A stretch of DNA of 64,000 nt from contig NC_092340.1 in NCBI RefSeq assembly GCF_046630445.1, positions 359,208,001 through 359,272,000 on the forward strand, in the 5' to 3' direction. Positions 45,033 through 57,218 of the stretch are shown here, in pieces (the first letter of the stretch is position 1; every line of letters starts with the position of its first letter). This DNA is from Rutidosis leptorrhynchoides (lineage: Eukaryota > Streptophyta > Magnoliopsida > Asterales > Asteraceae). The translations under genes were made by a program, and so were the position numbers. The notes beneath the pieces are model-generated. The model was given only the letters and a program-made list of their open reading frames with translations, did not search any database and had not been told where the DNA came from.

Positions 45033-45412
45033 TTATTGATATCCGTGAAGTCAACACACATGCGCCAAGACCCATCGGGCTTTTTTACCAGCACTGGGTT
45101 TGCTACCCACGTTTAGTACCTTACTTCTCGCAAGATGTTTGCTTTGATCAACTTATCGACTTCTGCCTTCAACCATTCGCTTCTTTTAGGAGCCATGCCA
45201 CGTTTCTTTTGTCACACTGGCGTCAGACTAGGATTTGCGTTAAGCTTGTGCTCAGCAATTTCCCTTGATACGCCCATCATGTCTGCTTCTTTCCATGCGA
45301 AGACGTCCGTATTAGAAGCTAATATATTACGAAGCTTAAACTTTGTCTCATCAGACAATCCTCCGCCAATTTTAATTTTCTGTTCTGGATATTGCGGGTT
45401 TGCGATGATCAT
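45033..45412 (-). pseudogene. El3 linker and start of reverse transcriptase
   Basis: The open frame 45412-45212 reads NPQYPEQKIKIGGGLSDE, DVFAWKEADMMGVSREIAEH and ends NPSLTPV at a TGA. The same frame then continues through RGMAPKRSEWLKAEVDKLI, a TAA, and NPVLVKKPDGSWRMCVDFTDI up to the El4 duplication at 45037. These are the standard motifs before the Tat reverse transcriptase palm. Only stops, no frameshift, interrupt it. Confidence 0.88.
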
Positions 45413-45442
45413 GCAGCTTCGAATTTGCTCTGCCTCACTCAG

Positions 45443-45961
45443 CTATTGTTCTACTTGTTCTACGGCCGCAATGCTTGCATCTGGCTTTTCTGACCTTATC
45501 GTTGCAATTCCTAACGGTGTTGGGAACTTGATAAGTCCATGTACCGTGGAAGGTATCGCTGCCAATTTTTGCAAAGTTGTGCGCCCTAAAAGCGCGTTAT
45601 ATTTTGAGTAAGACCTTACGACGGCAAATTCTACTGTTGTGCTTCTCACTAACTCCTTATTATCATCGTCTACCAGCTTCAGCTCTAATTCGATGATCCC
45701 GATTGGCCATGCGGACTCCCCAGAAAATCCTGATAACGCAGTGTTAGGAGCCACTAGCTTGGCTCGCACAGCTCCTGGCAGCAAGCGGAAACAATGCTCG
45801 TACATTATATCAACACCGCAATCGGTGTCTATGTGCAGTCGCTTGATGATGTACCGGCAGCTCTTAACACGTCCCTTAATTGTGATGGGCGCATCCGAGG
45901 GTTCCTGCGCTATGGCCGGGAACATGATGAGAGTGTTTTCCCATTCTTCAGATACTTCCAA
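45443..45961 (-). pseudogene. El3 aspartic protease with altered active site
   Basis: The 172-residue open frame has the Tat protease landmarks LHID..C.VDIMYEHCF, LSGFSGESAWPIG, YNALLGR and STVHGLIKFPT. The catalytic motif expected as DTG or DSG reads DTD (about 45825), which should abolish cleavage. The change is a single G to A in the codon. The frame is the same as gag upstream and the linker downstream, so a gag-pro-pol polyprotein is inferred. Confidence 0.87.
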
Positions 45962-46036
45962 CTTGCGCCTCTGATTTTCTAGTCAGCTGGTTACCATATT
46001 TATGGTTTTATCCATTTCCTTTCCCTCATTCTTCTT

Positions 46037-47794
46037 TTACCACGAATATTCTTTTTCTCCTTTTGACTTATCGGTTGGTGCTCTTGCATTTTTCTTCAGG
46101 TGTTGCAATCTTCCTCTTTTGAGTTCAGCAACTACCTTTTCAATTAAATTCCGACATTCGTTGGTTTCATGACTGTAATCATCATGAAAATCACAAAATT
46201 TGCTTTTGTCTCTATTCCCATACTTTGACAAAGGCACTGGGGGGTCGAAGCTTTTGCACACTGCCTCTTTAGCCAAAATTTCTTTTGGTGTTTTTGTGAG
46301 ATCTTTTATTAACGCAACATTCTCGGTGTGGCTGCTTTTAAACCTCTGACTTCCTCCCCCTTTGTTATTGTTGAATTTGCAATATTTATCATTATGATAG
46401 TTACCACCCCTGGGTTGCCCATTACTACCATAACGCTTGCCAAACTCTGACCCTCTTCCCTGAACTCGATAATAATCATCGTCGATGTCCATATTTGAAG
46501 AGGTACTTCCGCAATTCTATTTTATATCTTCTTGTGCCCGCATGTAATCATCATGCGTTTCTTTTACGGCCTCTGCGAAGGTTTCTGGCACTCTTCTACG
46601 TAACCGTTGCCATAAAGATAGGTGTCTATTGGTATCTATACAATGTATAAAGCCAGACACCTTCTGGCTTTCTGGAAAGTCTTGTATATTAGCCACCTCC
46701 TTGGTATATCTGTCTATTATCTCTCCCAAGCTTTATTTCGATTTCTGCTTAATGTCGTGGCATTCGACATGTATTCTTTTGCGTGCGCGCAAATTGTGGA
46801 AATTTAATAAAAATCTTGAGCGCAACTCCGCAAATCATGCAATGCTTTAAGCTGGCAAATTATTAAACCACTCTCTTGCTACTCCTTGTAGCACTATTGG
46901 TAGCATATGGCATTGTACCGCATCTCCCCAGCTATGTGTTCTTGCGGTTCCTTTAAACTTTTGTAAAAAGTCGTCTGGATCCGATAACCCGTCATAACTT
47001 ACAAGTGTTAGAGGCAACACAGGTGCGACTGTAAAGGGATGATTGGCGATATGTGGCATAAACTTTTCTGTTGTGGGAGCTAATTCAAGGCTTTGCTTAG
47101 CTTTTTGCCCTTGCATTACTGCGAACCAATTGTCCATAAATTCTTGTACCCGTGCTGGCTCATTGAAAGATGGTGCTAAGTGTGGTGGCGCGACTTGCTG
47201 CAATTGAGATATGAAGCTGTTTGATTGAGTTGCGGCATAATGCGCCCAGCTATATTGGTTGCTTGCAATAGTATGGGCTGGTTGCAAAGACGTATACGCC
47301 GTTGACCCTTGTTGTGGTGTCAACATGATATATGAACCATCTGGATTTCTCAGACCCATTTGCCTGATTCTTTCCCGAGCCTTTTCGGTAGTAACCCTTT
47401 CAATCGGAGTTTCAGGTTCAACCAAGGTAATAATCAGTATTGTGCCCACACATGTAGTTTAAACTTTATAACCTGGCGGAACCGTTTCACTTGGAGAACC
47501 GAAGCTAAGAATATTTGGTGGCAGATCCTCAAATGGTTTGAAGCTAGTTCCATTTTTCAGTAAACTTCCATCGGGAGTGTGCCACCATCCCATAGATGAT
47601 TCATTCAGGACAGTTTCTGATGTAACCGGCCCTGTTCCAACACTTGGTATCGATGGAGGCTTTGATGCGCCCTTGGTTGGTGCTGGTGGCGTCGACAGTG
47701 TATTCATAACAGTCGCCGTAGATGTTTGAAACCCTGGACTTACTGGAGAGTCCGATCGCCCTTAGTTTTTTGCACTCTTACTTCCTCCACCCAT
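46037..47794 (-). pseudogene. El3 gag, one frame with several stops
   Basis: Start at the ATG 47794 (MGGGSKSAKN, then TAA). Open pieces in the same frame are 47707-47459, 47449-46847, 46729-46517 and 46492-46037. The capsid part has SYDGLSDPDDFLQKFKG and REWFNNLPA; then SLGEIIDRYTKEVANI. The RNA-binding part has CDFHDDYSHETNEC (CX2HX6HX4C-like), a Tat hallmark, followed by a Lys-rich tail. Each break is a single stop codon (at least six), without a frame change, so decay has been by point mutation. Confidence 0.88.
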
Positions 47795-47935
47795 TTTTGC
47801 TGACAATTAAAAACCTGAAAGTGACCGATTAATTAAACAAAGAAGATTTACGGAAAAAATATACGTATAAATTATATACAACATAAATTCCTATCTTGTT
47901 TGTTTCATATACCCGGTCCCACGGATGGCGCCAAA
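47795..47935 (-). promoter_or_regulatory. El3 leader and primer-binding site
   Basis: The minus strand reads TGGCGCCATCCGTGGGA (47917-47933), two bases from the LTR. It has the TGGCGCC start common to non-Met primers in Tat elements; I do not assign the tRNA. Confidence 0.75.
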
Positions 47936-48542
47936 TGATCAAGCATATTTTCACGAGGTCAAGGTGAACCTACGCTTGAGTGCATAATGGGGTTTAAGGA
48001 CTAACAACATTCGGACCTCCGACGCGTAGTCGTGGATAACCCACATCGGCATCGTTTCGATCTCGACAGGGTGGCCGATTTGAGAGTCCACCAACAACCT
48101 AGTATACGAGGTTGAGTGGCCCAAAGACATGAAGGTTTTATAGTTCGAGACATACCTGAAAGTCTTTAAGATCGTAAGAAGCTTTGTTCGTACGATGAAG
48201 ATTTGTATGCTGTGGTTTATGTATGAGTAAACGAATGAATGTCTATGTATTAAGGTTTATGAGCTATGTATTTATAGGCTCATGAATTAGGGTTTCGGTA
48301 AAAATCTCTTCCCTAATTAAATGCAATCTTATCCCAACTAACTTTCGTTATTTAAGGAAAAGAATCCGAATTGATTATATCGTACATTCTTCTAGAATGT
48401 ACTGGATCCTTATGCAAGTATATGAAACTCGCATCAGATGGTATAGGCGCACAAGGTGTGACTATACCCGTGACATATGCCTTTGTGTGCGGTTATAGGG
48501 CTTCGGATGCGCATCCACACAATCTTGCGGATATGCGTATCA
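47936..48542 (-). repeat. El3 5' LTR
   Basis: 607 bp from TGATCAAG to GCGTATCA, ends TGAT/ATCA. The left edge is fixed by the primer site; the right edge is inferred from the CA and the start of satellite sequence a few bases on. It contains a minus-strand TATA box and a perfect inverted repeat GTACATTCT/AGAATGTAC (48382-48402). No second LTR in the window is available to confirm the length. Confidence 0.7.
48269..48277 (-). promoter_or_regulatory. TATA box of El3 5' LTR
   Basis: CCTATAAATAC on the minus strand, a good plant TATA consensus, about 265 bases from the LTR start. It is oriented toward gag, with some 330 bases left for R and U5. Confidence 0.6.
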
Positions 48543-51500
48543 TTATATCCTAAGATCTAAAAGTGCCAAATTCATCTTTAATAATAGTAAAATGTCATTT
48601 TTGGAATCTAAACTGCTTCGAACGGGGAAAAGCCTTAAGGAAGTCTTGCTCGTAGCACCATTTTCTCGTTATCCTGCGAAAATGGGCTAAATCTGATGTT
48701 GAAAATTTTTCAGAAAATTCTTCACAAAATTTTGCCCGATTTTGTGGGAAATTTATTGACTTTAAATATGTGTTTTGCGACCATTAATTATCATCAAAAC
48801 AAAACTACACTCTCATATATTGGCATTCAATATGAAATTTAGAAATAAAAACAAAAATAAGATAATGAATCTAGAGAAATGAAAAGCGGCTGAAAATACT
48901 CGATCAATAAAACCAAGACGTTATAAAAGCAGCAACGTTTTATAGCTTGTCGTAAGATAGTAGCCCGAACATGATTCTTGATGTATCTAAATACAATATT
49001 AAATAAAAACAAGTATCATAGTGATATTTAAACAGGCAAAACAATTCACATGTGAAGGTATTACTTATCCTAATATCTAAAAGTGCAAAATTCACCTTTA
49101 AAAATAGTAAAATGTCATTATCGGAATCTAAACTGCTTCGAACGGGGGAAAGCCTTAAGGAAGTCTTGCTCGTAACGTTATTGTCTAGTTCTCTTGCGAA
49201 AATTGGCCAAATCTGAAGTTGAAAATTTTTTAGAAAATTCGCCCCAAAATTTTGCCCGATTTTGTGGAGAATTTAGTGACTTCAAATATGTGTTTTGCGG
49301 CATCAATTATCATCAAAACAAAACTACACTCTCATATATTTGCATTCAATATGAAATCTTGAAATAAAAACAAAAATAAGGTTTTGAATCTAGAGAAATA
49401 AAAAAGCGACTAAAAATACTCGAACAATAAAACCAAGACGTTATAAAAGTAGTAACGTTTTATAGCTAGTTGTGAGATAGTAGCCCCAACATGATTCTCG
49501 ATGTACCTAAATACAATATTAAATAAAAACAAGTATCATAGAGGTATTAAAACAGGCACAACAATTCACACGCGAAGGTATTACTTATCTTAAGATCTAA
49601 AAGTGCAAAATTCACCTTTAAAAATAGTAAAATGTCATTTTCGAAAAATAAACTACTTCGAACGGGGAGAAGCCTTAAGGAAGTCTTACTCATAGTGCCA
49701 TTTTCTAGTTATCTTGCGAAAATGGGTCAAATCTGAAGTTAAAAATTTTTCAGAAAATTCTCCACAAAATTTTGTCTGATTTTATGGGGAATTTAGTGAC
49801 TTAAAATATGTGTTTTGCGGCCATTAATTATCATCAAAATGAAACTACACTATCTTATATTCGCATTCAATATGAATTTAGAAATAAAAACAAAAATAAG
49901 GTTATGAATTTAGAGATATACAAAAGCGGCTAAAAATACTCGAACAATAAAACCAAGACGTTATAAAAGCAGCAACATTTTATAGCTAGTGGTGAGATAG
50001 TAGCCCAACATGATTCTTGATGTACCTAAATACAATATTTAAATTAAAAACAAGTATCATATTGGTATTTAAACAGGCACAAAAATTCACATGTGAAGGT
50101 ATTACTTATCCTAAGATCTAAAAGTGCAAAATTCACCTTTAAAAATAGTAAAATGTCATTTCAAAATCTAAACTGCTTCGAACGGGGGAAAGCCTTAAGG
50201 ATGTTTTGCTTGTAGTGCCATTTTCTAGTTATCTTGCGAAAATTGGCCAAATCTGAAGTTGAAAATTTTTCAGAAAATTCTACACAAAATTTTGCCCGAT
50301 TTTGTGAGGAATTAAATGACTTCAAATATGTGTTTTGCGGCTATTAATTATCATCAAAACGAAACTACACTCTCATATATTGGCATTCAATATGAAATTT
50401 AGAAAAAAAAACAAAAATAAGGTTATGAATCTAGAGAAATAAAAAAGCGGCTGAAATTACTCGAACAATAAAACCAAGACGTTATAAAAGCAGCAATGTA
50501 TTATAGCTTGTGGTGAGAAAGTAGCCTCAACATGATTCTCGATGTACCTAAATACAATATTAAATAAAAAAAATATCATAGTGGTATTTTAATAGGTGCA
50601 ACAATTCACATATGAAGGTATTACTTATCCTAAGATCTAAAAGTGCAAAATTCACCTTTAAAAATAGTAAAATGTTATTTTCGGAATCTAAACTGGTTCG
50701 AACGGGGGAAAGTCTTAAGGAAATTCTTGCTCATAACGTTATTTTCTAGTTATCTTGCGAAAATGAGCCAAATCTGAAGAGGAAATTTTTTTAGAAAATT
50801 CTCCACAAAATTTTGCCCGATTTTGTGGAGAATTTAGTGACTTCAAATATGTGTTTTGCGGCATTAATAATCATCAAAACGAAACTACACTCTCATATAT
50901 TCATGTTCAATATGAAATCTAGAAACAAAAATAAAAATAAGGTTAAGAATCTAGAGAAATAAAAAAGCGGCTAAAAATACTCGAACAATAAAACCAAGAC
51001 GTTATAAAAGTAGTAATGTTTTATAGCTTGTGGTGAGATAGTAGCCCCAACATCATTCTCGATGTACCTAAATACAATATTAAATAAAAACAAGTATTAT
51101 AGTGGTATTTAAACAGGCACAACAATTTACATGTGAAGGTATTACTTATCTTAAGATCTAAAAGTGCAAAATTCACTTTTAAAAATAGTAAAATATTATT
51201 TTCGAAATCAAAACTGTTTCGAACAACGGAAAGCTTTAAGGAAGTTTTGCTCTGACTGCCATTTTCTAGTTATGTTACGAAAATGGGTCAAATATGAAGA
51301 GGAAAATTTTTTAGAAAATTTTCCACAAAATTTTGCCTGATTTTGTAGGGAATTTAGTGACTTCAAATATGTGTTTTGCGGCATTAATTATCATCAAAAC
51401 AAAACTACACTCTCATGTATTCGCATTCAATATGAAATTTAGAAATAAAGAACAAAAATAAGGTTATGAATCTAGAGAAATACAAAAGCGGCTAAAATAC

Positions 51501-52712
51501 TCCAACAATAAAACCAAGATGTTATAAAAGCAGCAACGTTTTATAGCCAGTGGTGAGATAGTAGCCCTAACATGAGTCTCTATGTACCTAAATACAATAT
51601 TAAATAAAAACAAGTATCATAGTAGTATTTAAACAGGCACAACAATTCACATGTGAAGATATTACTTATCCTAAGATCTAAAAGTGAAAAATTCACCTTT
51701 AAAAATAGTAAAATGTCATTTTCGGAATCTAAACTGCTTCGAACGGAGGAAAGCCTAAAGGAAGTCTTACTCGTAGCGCCATTTTCTAGTTATCTTGCGA
51801 AAATGGGTCAAATCTGAAGTTCAAAATTTTTCAGAAAATTCTCCACTAAATTTTGCCCAATTTTGTGGGGAATTTAATGACTTCAAATATGTGTTTTGCG
51901 GCCATTAATTATCATCAAAACGAAACTACACTTTCATATATTCGCATTCAATATGAAATTTAGAAACAAAAATAAAAATAAGGTTATGAATCTGGAGAAA
52001 TAAAAAAGCGGCTGAAATACTCGAACAATAAAACCTAGACGTTATAAAAACATCAACGTTTTATGGCTAGTGGTGAGATAGTAGCCCCAACATAATTCTC
52101 GATGTACCTAAATACAATATTAAATAAAAACAAGTATCATAGTGGTATTTAAACAGCCACAACAATTCACATGTGAAGGTATTACTTATCCTAATATCTA
52201 AAAGTGCAAAATTCACCTTTAAAAATAGTAAAATGTCATTTTCGGAATCTAAACTGTTTCGAACGGGGGAAAGCCTTAAGGAAGACTTGCTCATAACATT
52301 ATTTTCTAGTTATCTTGCGAAAATAGGCCAAATCTGAAGTTGAATTTTTTTTTTGAAAATTCGCCACAAAATTTTGCCCAATTTTGTGGGGAATTTAGTG
52401 ACTTCAAATATATGTTTTGCGGCATTAATTATCATAAAAACGAAACTACAATCTCATATATTTGCATTCAATATGAAATCTAGAAACAAAAACAAAAATA
52501 AGGTTATGAATTTAGAGAAATACAAAAGCTGCTAAAAATACTCGAACAATAAAACAAAGACGTTATAAAAGCAGTAACGTTTTATAGCTAGTGGTGAGAT
52601 AGTAGCCCCAACATGATTCTCGATATATCTAAATACAATATTAAATAAAAAAAGTATCATAATGGTATTTAAACAGGCACAACAATTCACATGTGAAGGT
52701 ATTACTTATCCT
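48543..52712. repeat. Satellite array, eight units of about 520 bp
   Basis: Unit starts, taken at the motif TAAGATCTAAAAGTGC, fall at 48551, 49071, 49591, 50112, 50631, 51152, 51672 and 52192, with the next TAAG at 52712. Lengths are 519-521 bp. Each unit includes the inverted pair TATAAAA/TTTTATA around a nine-base loop. Two sequence types alternate in a three-unit pattern: units 2, 5 and 8 share GCGGCAT and GAAATCT where the others mostly have GCGGCCAT and GAAATTT. No gene is supported. The only listed frames (52067-52294 and 52353-52535) are satellite shadows. Confidence 0.95.
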
Positions 52713-54637
52713 AAGAACGACGTCTAGATGACCATTTTAGAAAACATACTTCCACTTTGAGTTTAACCATAATTTTTGGATATAGTTTCATGTTCATAAT
52801 AAAAATCATTTCCCAGAATAACAACTTTTAAATCAAATTTTATCATAGTTTTTAATTAACTAACCCAAAACAGCCCGGGGTGTTACTAAGACGGCGTAAA
52901 TCCGGTTTTACGGTGTTTTTCGTGTTTCCAGGTTTTAAATCATTAAGTTAGCATATCATATAGATATAGAACATGTGTTTAGTTAAATTTAAAAGTCAAG
53001 TTAGAAGGATTAACTTTTATTTGCGAACAAGTTTAGAATTAACTAAACTATGTTCTAGTGATTACAAGTTTAAACCTTCGAATAAGATAGCTTTATATGT
53101 ATGAATCGAATGATGTTATGAACATCATTACTATCTCAAGTTCCTTGGATAAACCTACTGGAAATGAGAAAAATAGATCTAGCTTCAAAGGATCCTTGGA
53201 TGGCTTGAAAGTTCTTGAAGCAGAATCATGACACGAAAACAATTTCAAGTAAGATTTCCACTCGAAATAAGATTGTTATAGTTATAGAAATTGAATTAAA
53301 GTTTAAATATGATTATTACCTTATATTAGAAAGATAACCTACTGTAAGTAACAAAGGTTTCTTGATCTTGGATGATTACTTGGAATAGATTTAGAAAACT
53401 TGGAAGTAAACTTGCAATCTTGGAAGTATTCTTGATTTTATGAAACTAGAACTTTTGGAATTTATGAAGAACACTTAGAACTTGAAGATAGAACTTGAGA
53501 GAGATCAATTAGATGAAGAAAATTGTAGAATGAAAGTGTTTGTAGGTGTTTTTGGTCGTTGGTGTATGGATTAGATATAAAGGATATGTAATTTTGTTTT
53601 CATGTAAATAAGTCATGAATGATTACTCATATTTTTGTAATTTTATGAGATATTTCATGCTAGTTGCCAAATGATAGTTCCCACATGTGTTAGGTGACTC
53701 ACATGGACTGCTAATAGCTGATCATTGGAGTGTATATACCAATAGTACATACATCTAAAAGCTGTGTATTGTGCGAGTACGAATTCGGGTGCATACGAGT
53801 AGAATTATTGATGAAACTGAACGTGGATGTAATTGTAAGCATTTTTGTTAAGTAGAAGTATTTTGATAAGTGTCTTGAAGTCTTTCAAAACTGTATGAAT
53901 ACATATTAAAACACTACATGTATATACATTTTAACTGAGTCGTTAAGTCATCGTTAGTCGTTACATGTAAATGTTGTTTTGAAACCTTTAGGTTGACGAT
54001 CTTGTTGAATGTTGTTAACCCATTGTTTATTTTAACAAATGAGATGTTAAATTGTTATATTATCATGATATTATGATATATAATATATCTTAGTATGATA
54101 TATATACAGTTAAATGTCGTTACAACGATAATCGTTACATATATGTCTCGTTTCGAAATCATTAAGTTAGTAGTCTTATTTTTACATATGCATTTCACTG
54201 TTAATACACTTAATAATATATTTAATTATCATTTAACATAATTAACCAAGTGTATCAATATCTTAATATGATTCATATGTACCTAGTAAGACGTTATAAC
54301 GATAATCGTTATATATATCGTTTTCGAGTTTCTTAAATTAATAGTCTCATTTTTATGTAAATAACTCATTGTTAAAATACCTAATGAGATACATACTTAT
54401 AATAAAATCATGTTAACTATATATATAACCATATATATGTCATCGTATAGTTTTTACAAGTTTTAACGTTCGTGAATCACCGGTCAACTTGGGTGGTCAA
54501 TTGTCTATATGAAACCTATTTCAATTAATCAAGTCTTAACAAGTTTGATTGCTTAACATGTTGGAAACAATTAATCATGTAAATAACAATTTCATTTAAT
54601 ATATATATATAAACATGGAAAAGTTCGGGTCACTACA
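52713..54637 (-). repeat. Truncated El4-family LTR (LTR-d)
   Basis: Homologous to 23134-25046 of LTR-a with scattered changes and small indels. The left 1.5 kb is missing, replaced by the satellite. The switch occurs within a shared AAG (52713-52715). The right end GTCACTACA and polypurine tract are intact. Confidence 0.92.
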
Positions 54638-54672
54638 GTACCTACCCGTTAAATAAATTTCGTCCCGAAATT

Positions 54673-55336
54673 TTAAGCAGTTGGAGGTGTTGACGTATCT
54701 TCTGGAAATAAATGCGGGTATTTCTTCTTCATCTGATCTTCACGCTCCCAGGTGAACTCGGGTCCTCTACGAGCATTCCATCGAACCTTAACAATCGGTA
54801 TCTTGTTTTGCTTAAGTCTCTTAACCTCACGATCCATTATTTCGACGGGTTCTTCAATGAATTGAAGTTTTTCATTGATTTGAATTTCATCCAAGGGAAT
54901 AGTGAGATCTTCTTTAGCAAAACATTTCTTCAAATTTGAGACGTGGAAAGTGTTATGTACAGCCGTGAGTTGTTGAGGTAGCTCCAGTTGGTAAGCTACT
55001 GGTCCGACACGATCTATAATCTTGAATGGTCCAATGTACCTTGGATTTAGTTTCCCCCGTTTACCAAATCGAACAATGCCTTTCCAAGGTGAAACCTTAA
55101 GCATGACCATTGCTCCAATTTCAAACTCTATACCTTTTATTTTACTGTCCGCGTAGCTCTTTTGTCGACTCTGGGCGGTTTTCAATCTTTGTTGAATTTG
55201 GATGATTTTCTTGGTAGTTTCTTGTATTATCTCCGGACCCGTAATCTGTCTATCCCCCACTTCACTCCAACAAATCGGAGACCTGCACTTTCTACCATAA
55301 AGCGCTTCAAACGGCGCCATCTCAATGCTTGAATGG
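54673..55336 (-). pseudogene. El4-b integrase C-terminus and chromodomain-like tail
   Basis: The open frame 55320-54673 starts at an internal Met in [18 protein letters not shown] and contains [32 protein letters not shown] and [16 protein letters not shown] with KKYPHLF. Compared with El4 it keeps the family-typical APFEALYG. It is cut at AATGG (55332-55336) by El5; the upstream part resumes at 63237. Confidence 0.9.
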
Positions 55337-57180
55337 TGATGTCGTAGCGTTGGGGTATGAAATAGTTTATATTTTTACTAGGAAAAGCGATACAAATTAC
55401 ACAAGTTTTAATTATTTATTTACAAATGGGATATACCTAAACCTTGCTACAACACTATAGGTAGTGTACCTAATCGTAGAGTAGTATAGTTTTTAGTAAG
55501 TCCGGTTCGTTCCACAGGGAGCGGGCTTATTGCACACTATATTTTTAAACAACTATATTTGTACAAAATATATATAATTATATATAATAATATATAAAAG
55601 GGGGTTTACCGTTTAATGACCGGTTTGTCGATTTATATTTTAAGCGAAGCGTATAGTAAATGACGATATTTAAATAACAATATAAAATAAATAACAATAA
55701 TTGAAATGACAATAAATAAAAGTACGAGGAAAAATGAAATAAAATATATTATGCTTATTTAAACTTCTGTAACCATGATGTTTGACGTTTTGATTTTAAT
55801 TTATTGTCCTGGGCTAATTGTCCTTTGTCCTGGATGTATTTGAAACCTATCTGGTTTTTGTCCATAATAGTTCATCGGTCATAATTATAAACTGCTCGGC
55901 AAATTTAACCTTATACCCAAAGTCAAATATTCCAACTAATTGGGGATTCGAATTGTAACAAGGTTTTAATACTTTGTTTAATGAATACACCAGGTTATCG
56001 ACTGCGTGTAAACCAAGGTTTTACTACTTTGTTAACAATTACACCAATTACCCTTGAATGTAATTTCACCCCTGTTTTAATTATTCTAGTGGCTATTAAT
56101 CCATTCCCGTGTCCGGTTAAATGAACGATTATTCGTACATATAAATACCCCGCCCATCGTGTCCGATCGAGTGTATATGGTAATTTATAGGGACGCCCAA
56201 TTGTAATTCTTTATATTAACATTAACAAACTTTCATTTAGTTAAACAAATATAAAGCCCATTAATAGCCCATAGTCTAATTTCCACAAGTGTCGTTCTTT
56301 TGTCCAAACCCCAATTATGGTACAAAGCCCAATTACCCAATTTTAGTAATTAGCCCAACATCATGATTACTTCGTTTTAAATAAGCATAATAATAACTTA
56401 AGTACGAGACATTAATTTAAAAAGGAGAACATAACTTACATTGAGTATTTATCGCGTAGTGTTACACGGACAGAATTTCGACTTCAAAAACCCGTAAAAT
56501 AACCTTTACATAACCCGAACTAATCTAATATAACACTAATCTATACTATATATATATTTATTTATTTATTTATTATCTTATGGAGTATTATTATTATTAT
56601 TATTATATATTTTACATGCAGAACTCGAGAGCTTTTATAGCCAGAACTGAAATTCACTGCTCCGCGAGTTGCGGCCATTTTGGCCTTCCAGCTCCGCAAG
56701 TCGTGGAGGTTTCAAAACCAGCCCACAAGTTCAAGATCCAAGGCTGCCGACGGTTTTTATTTAAATATATATAATATATAAATAATTTTTATAATTATTT
56801 ATATATTATATTATATTTATATACATAGTAGACTCGTAATTTTTTTTTCCCGTTGCGTCGAGCGTTGAGAGTTGGTTCATGTACCGGTTCCGGATTTTCG
56901 AATGTCCTTGCGTACAATTTAATATCTTGTACTTTGCGTTTTGTAACTTGTTCTCTTATCTTTTTTAGACGTTCTTCATCAATAATTTGAACCACTTGGA
57001 TTGTATCTTGTACATTTGAGCTTTTTGGTCATTTGCGTCTTCAAATCGTTGTTTTCGCCTTTTGTCTTCGCACTTATTTAATATAAACGATTACAACTTA
57101 AAATAGGACAATTACAACTAAATAATTTACATATTGGGAGGATATTGCTACTAAATATATGTTCATTTGGAGCACTATCA
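55337..57180 (-). repeat. El5 3' LTR (left)
   Basis: TGATGTCGTAGCG...GCACTATCA. It contains TTTA and ATT microsatellites (about 56557-56606) and the GC-rich dyad pair TCCGCGAGTTGCGG (56661-56674) and CTCCGCAAGTCGTGGAG (56692-56708). A 66-codon minus frame (56995-56795) repeats in the other LTR; it has no recognisable domain. Confidence 0.94.
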
Positions 57181-57218
57181 AATATCCCCACACTTGAACG
57201 TTGCTTGTCCTCAAGCAA
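57181..57218 (-). promoter_or_regulatory. El5 polypurine tract and hairpin
   Basis: The minus strand reads AAGTGTGGGGATATT up to the LTR. Just internal is the stem TTGCTTG, loop TCCT, CAAGCAA (57201-57218), loop AGGA in the RNA. Further CCCCACACTT copies lie at 58583, 58834 and 59159. Confidence 0.8.

Larger units (their letters stand above)
9211..48542 (-). mobile_element. El3: Tat-lineage Ty3/gypsy element, host of several insertions
   Basis: Its pieces in element order are the 5' LTR (47936-48542), leader, gag (47794-46037), protease (45961-45443) and the start of reverse transcriptase (to 45033). The rest of reverse transcriptase, RNase H, an archaeal-type second RNase H and integrase are at 41603-39060 (and in a second copy at 21619-19076). 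The integrase end is at 10350-10193. The second RNase H domain and the CX2H-type gag knuckle mark the Tat lineage. The pieces join exactly at the CCTGC and TTATT duplications. Gag through reverse transcriptase keeps one frame, broken by stop codons only. The 3' LTR is not seen in the window. Confidence 0.85.

Noticed and set aside
52067..52535. Genes in the satellite array
   Set aside because: Frames occur in single units and are broken in the others.
56795..56995. 66-codon minus frame in both El5 LTRs
   Set aside because: Duplicate by LTR copying; no domain, no evidence of translation. Kept only as a remark in the LTR entry.
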